From: an uncultured Peptococcaceae bacterium
GTDB lineage: Bacteria > Bacillota > Peptococcia > Peptococcales > Peptococcaceae
DNA length: 16,371 nt
Direction of reading: 5' to 3'
Assembly (NCBI GenBank): GCA_900556545.1
Contig: USPE01000015.1
Coordinates: 1-16,371 of the forward strand
This document shows, piece after piece, positions 14,472 through 16,371 of the stretch. The position numbers and the translations under genes were made by a program. Each line of letters begins with the position of its first letter. Position 1 is the stretch's first letter. The notes under the pieces were generated by a model, which was not told where the DNA came from, made no database searches, and saw nothing but the letters and a program-made list of their open reading frames with translations.

Positions 14472-15419
14472 ATGAAAACAGAACAAATCATTTATTTGAA
14501 TGACATTGCTAAAACACACTCCATCACACAAACAGCGCAGCGATTTTTTATCAGTCAGCAAGCACTTAGTTTTTCTTTAAAAAAGCTGGAAGAAGAATTT
14601 GATACCATTTTTCTAAACCGCACCAATCAGGGAGTCACTTTGACGCAAGAAGGAAGTGATTTTTTGCGCAAAGCACAACCCATTTTGGATATTTACAATG
14701 AACTCAAAGACGATTTTCAATTTCACACTATTCCTGAATGCAAAGAAGATCTCCCCTCTGGTAAATTACAAATATTAAGCCATACCAGAGTGTTGGAACC
14801 TTTACTGATGGATATTTTTGAATCCTACTGCCGCAAATATCCTCAAATTCAAATAAGTTTGCAGGAAGATGAAAACATTGCCATCATTGACGCGATCTCA
14901 CAAGGAGATGCTGATTTTGGCGTTATTTTTGCTCCAGAACCATTATTAAACGAGCAAACCATCTCTCCCCAATATCAATATCAACTTCCAAAAAATATAC
15001 AAATTGAAAATTTATTTTCCGATGAATTTATCGTCTGTTGCAACTGCAATCATCCCCTAGCACAGGAAAAAAATATTGAACTGGGAACTCTGATTGATAC
15101 CGTAGTCGTACAATTCGATACCAATGCCATTATGCAAAATATCGGCATCAAATTCCCGGAGCAATCTAAAACACATCGTTTCTTTTCCAACAACGTATCG
15201 TTTCATAAGGCTATGATTCGGCGCGGGTTGGCAATCTCTGTTATCACAGCATTTGAATTCCGTAAACTGTATTTCAAACATAAAGATTTAACCGCTCTTC
15301 CTATCAGCAACGGCTGTAAGTCTGTAATCTCTATTGTCACCAATCAGGACCGCCCACTTTCTACTGCTGCACAATTATTTATCCGAATGTTGCGAAAATA
15401 TGATTTCTACAGTTTGTAA
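14472..15419 (+). CDS. LysR-family transcriptional regulator, divergent from the hydrolase gene
   Basis: This 315-residue LysR-type regulator has an N-terminal helix-turn-helix (about 1-62; SITQTAQRFFISQQALSFSL then KKLEEEF) and a periplasmic-binding-protein-like effector domain (about 93-305). The ATG is preceded by AAAGG 7 nt upstream. LysR regulators commonly control the gene transcribed divergently from them, here the phosphatase-superfamily hydrolase and probably the permease behind it. The effector domain has a Cys pair (VCCNCNH, near 193-197), which could be incidental. The inducer is unknown. Confidence 0.92.
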   Translation: MKTEQIIYLNDIAKTHSITQTAQRFFISQQALSFSLKKLEEEFDTIFLNRTNQGVTLTQEGSDFLRKAQPILDIYNELKDDFQFHTIPECKEDLPSGKLQILSHTRVLEPLLMDIFESYCRKYPQIQISLQEDENIAIIDAISQGDADFGVIFAPEPLLNEQTISPQYQYQLPKNIQIENLFSDEFIVCCNCNHPLAQEKNIELGTLIDTVVVQFDTNAIMQNIGIKFPEQSKTHRFFSNNVSFHKAMIRRGLAISVITAFEFRKLYFKHKDLTALPISNGCKSVISIVTNQDRPLSTAAQLFIRMLRKYDFYSL

Positions 15420-15504
15420 AAACCATGATGGCAATTGCTTGGCAATATTTAAATATGGCAAAATAGGCATAAAGGATGTAATTACCAACTTCCCGAAATG
15501 ATTC

Positions 15505-15553
15505 AAGTTATCCCATTCATATTACACTGCGAAACAGGGTAACTTTTTATTTA
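15505..15553 (+). terminator. Possible terminator after the second LysR gene
   Basis: AAGTTA(T)CCC at 15505-15514 can pair with GGGTAACTT at 15537-15545, with one bulged T and a 22-nt loop, and TTTTTATTT follows. The stem is short and AT-rich and overlaps the end of the converging RepA gene. It would end the LysR transcript, but the evidence is modest. Confidence 0.35.
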
Positions 15554-16371
15554 GTAAAAAATTGCCTCATAGGGTAAATAACTTTCTAACAGCCAGTCAT
15601 ATTCCAATTGCTCCTGCACCATGGTTTTCCAACTGCGGGGCGCAGCCTCCCCCTCCTCTTTTTTATTTGGCTCAGTATAATTCTTCTCAGTCTTATTACC
15701 TCGTACTTTTTCCCTATCCAGAGTCGTAAAGTTTCCGTGTCCGCAATCGGAATTTTTACGGTTCACAGCGCATGGTTGTGCCTGCAGGTTATTCTGTTCA
15801 TGGTCTGTAACAAAAGCAGCGCTGTCATTTTGGCGTGCTGTATGATTACTATCTGTCCCATTATTTGTTTGAATATTGATTCGCTTTTCGGTTTGATAAT
15901 CGCTATCTTTCTGCATCTGCTCATTGTCATATTCTTTTACACCATCAGCAATTTTTCCTGTTGAATTGTTTGTGCAGTTGTATGCCCGATACATGGTTCT
16001 GTTCTGCCGTTGCTGCTGCTTTCTGAGCCGACGTGGGGATATTACCGGTTCACTCTGTTGAATCTGTTTCACATAAATCAGACTTGGCTTGCCTAATCCC
16101 TGCCGCCGGCGCACAATCAAATCGCTCTGTTCCAGTTCCCGCAATAATTTGGTGGCAGTTTTGTCCGAACAACTGAAATCTTCCATCAGTTCTTCCAGTG
16201 TGTAGATGATAAAAACTTTGCCGTTGGCATCGCACCAGTCATTTTTGCAGGATAAGCTCATGCGGTCCAGCAAAATGCCGTATAATAATTTAGCTTCCAT
16301 GGTAACATGCTGATAGCGCACTCCTTTGATTAACGCTTTGGGAATGCGATAAAATGTATATTGATCCTGCT
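15551..16371 (-). CDS. RepA_N-type replication initiator protein A, partial at the window edge and C-terminally shortened
   Basis: The frame stays open to the right edge, where it reads QDQYTFYRIPKALIKGVRYQ, followed by MEAKLLYGILLDRMSLS. This is the conserved N-terminal replication-initiator domain of RepA_N plasmid and ICE proteins; the true start lies beyond the window. A winged-helix segment follows (YTLEELMEDF, KTATKLLRELEQSDLIVRRR, QGLGKPSLIYVK), then a long Gln/Asn/Asp-rich linker. The C-terminus reads SWKTMVQEQLEYDWLLESY and stops 10 residues later. Relatives normally carry about 80-100 more residues there (DUF6017-type domain), so the 3' end seems lost. RepA marks plasmids and integrative elements; the chromosomal-type genes to the left suggest the boundary of such an element. 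Confidence 0.85.
   Translation of the reverse strand, partial: QDQYTFYRIPKALIKGVRYQHVTMEAKLLYGILLDRMSLSCKNDWCDANGKVFIIYTLEELMEDFSCSDKTATKLLRELEQSDLIVRRRQGLGKPSLIYVKQIQQSEPVISPRRLRKQQQRQNRTMYRAYNCTNNSTGKIADGVKEYDNEQMQKDSDYQTEKRINIQTNNGTDSNHTARQNDSAAFVTDHEQNNLQAQPCAVNRKNSDCGHGNFTTLDREKVRGNKTEKNYTEPNKKEEGEAAPRSWKTMVQEQLEYDWLLESYLPYEAIFY

Noticed and set aside
15440..15470. GGCAAT repeats and an ATATTTAAATAT palindrome after the second LysR gene
   Set aside because: Short, AT-rich and without a T-tract; not distinguishable from chance.
1..16371. CRISPR array, tRNA, rRNA or riboswitch
   Set aside because: No regularly spaced repeats, cloverleaf or known aptamer cores were seen. All gene-free gaps are under 300 bp and hold mainly promoters and terminators.

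Overview
The window looks like part of a chromosome from an anaerobic, low-GC Bacillota (Firmicutes) bacterium, probably a gut Clostridia or Negativicutes species. The signs are strong GGAGG ribosome binding sites, a single-chain pyruvate:ferredoxin oxidoreductase, a stand-alone siroheme/4Fe-4S protein and a DUF3796/XRE gene pair. No rRNA, tRNA or CRISPR array was seen. I cannot fix the species from the sequence alone.

Region 1 (about 1-5870) is an accessory block with every gene on the minus strand. In transcription order it holds: a DUF3796 membrane protein with an overlapping XRE regulator; a broken alpha/beta hydrolase, a small unknown protein and a possible gene remnant; a LysR regulator; and an apparent operon of a MerR-like dimerisation-only protein, an aldo/keto reductase and a two-component system (response regulator and histidine kinase overlapping by ATGA). 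Several promoters here carry striking inverted repeats: a 19-bp pair before DUF3796/XRE, a 7-bp dyad before LysR, and a promoter with a dyad in its spacer followed at once by an 11-bp terminator-like hairpin before the reductase/two-component operon.

Region 2 (about 5870-10520) is central anaerobic metabolism. nifJ (PFOR, 1176 aa, minus strand) ends at a strong terminator and is divergent from a 222-aa siroheme-type reductase domain protein on the plus strand. The 273-bp gap between them has a good promoter for each gene and two inverted repeats.

Region 3 (about 10520-15420) looks like one functional unit: a LysR regulator divergent from a 668-aa cytoplasmic alkaline-phosphatase-superfamily hydrolase, followed by a 12-helix SLC13/ion-transporter-type permease. 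I infer LysR-controlled import of an anionic ester, phosphonate or similar compound, followed by hydrolysis in the cytoplasm. The substrate is unknown, and this is the best candidate in the window for an undescribed system.

Region 4 (15551 to the right edge) is a plasmid/ICE-type RepA initiator. Its start lies beyond the window and its C-terminal domain is cut short, which suggests the edge of an integrated mobile element or its remnant.
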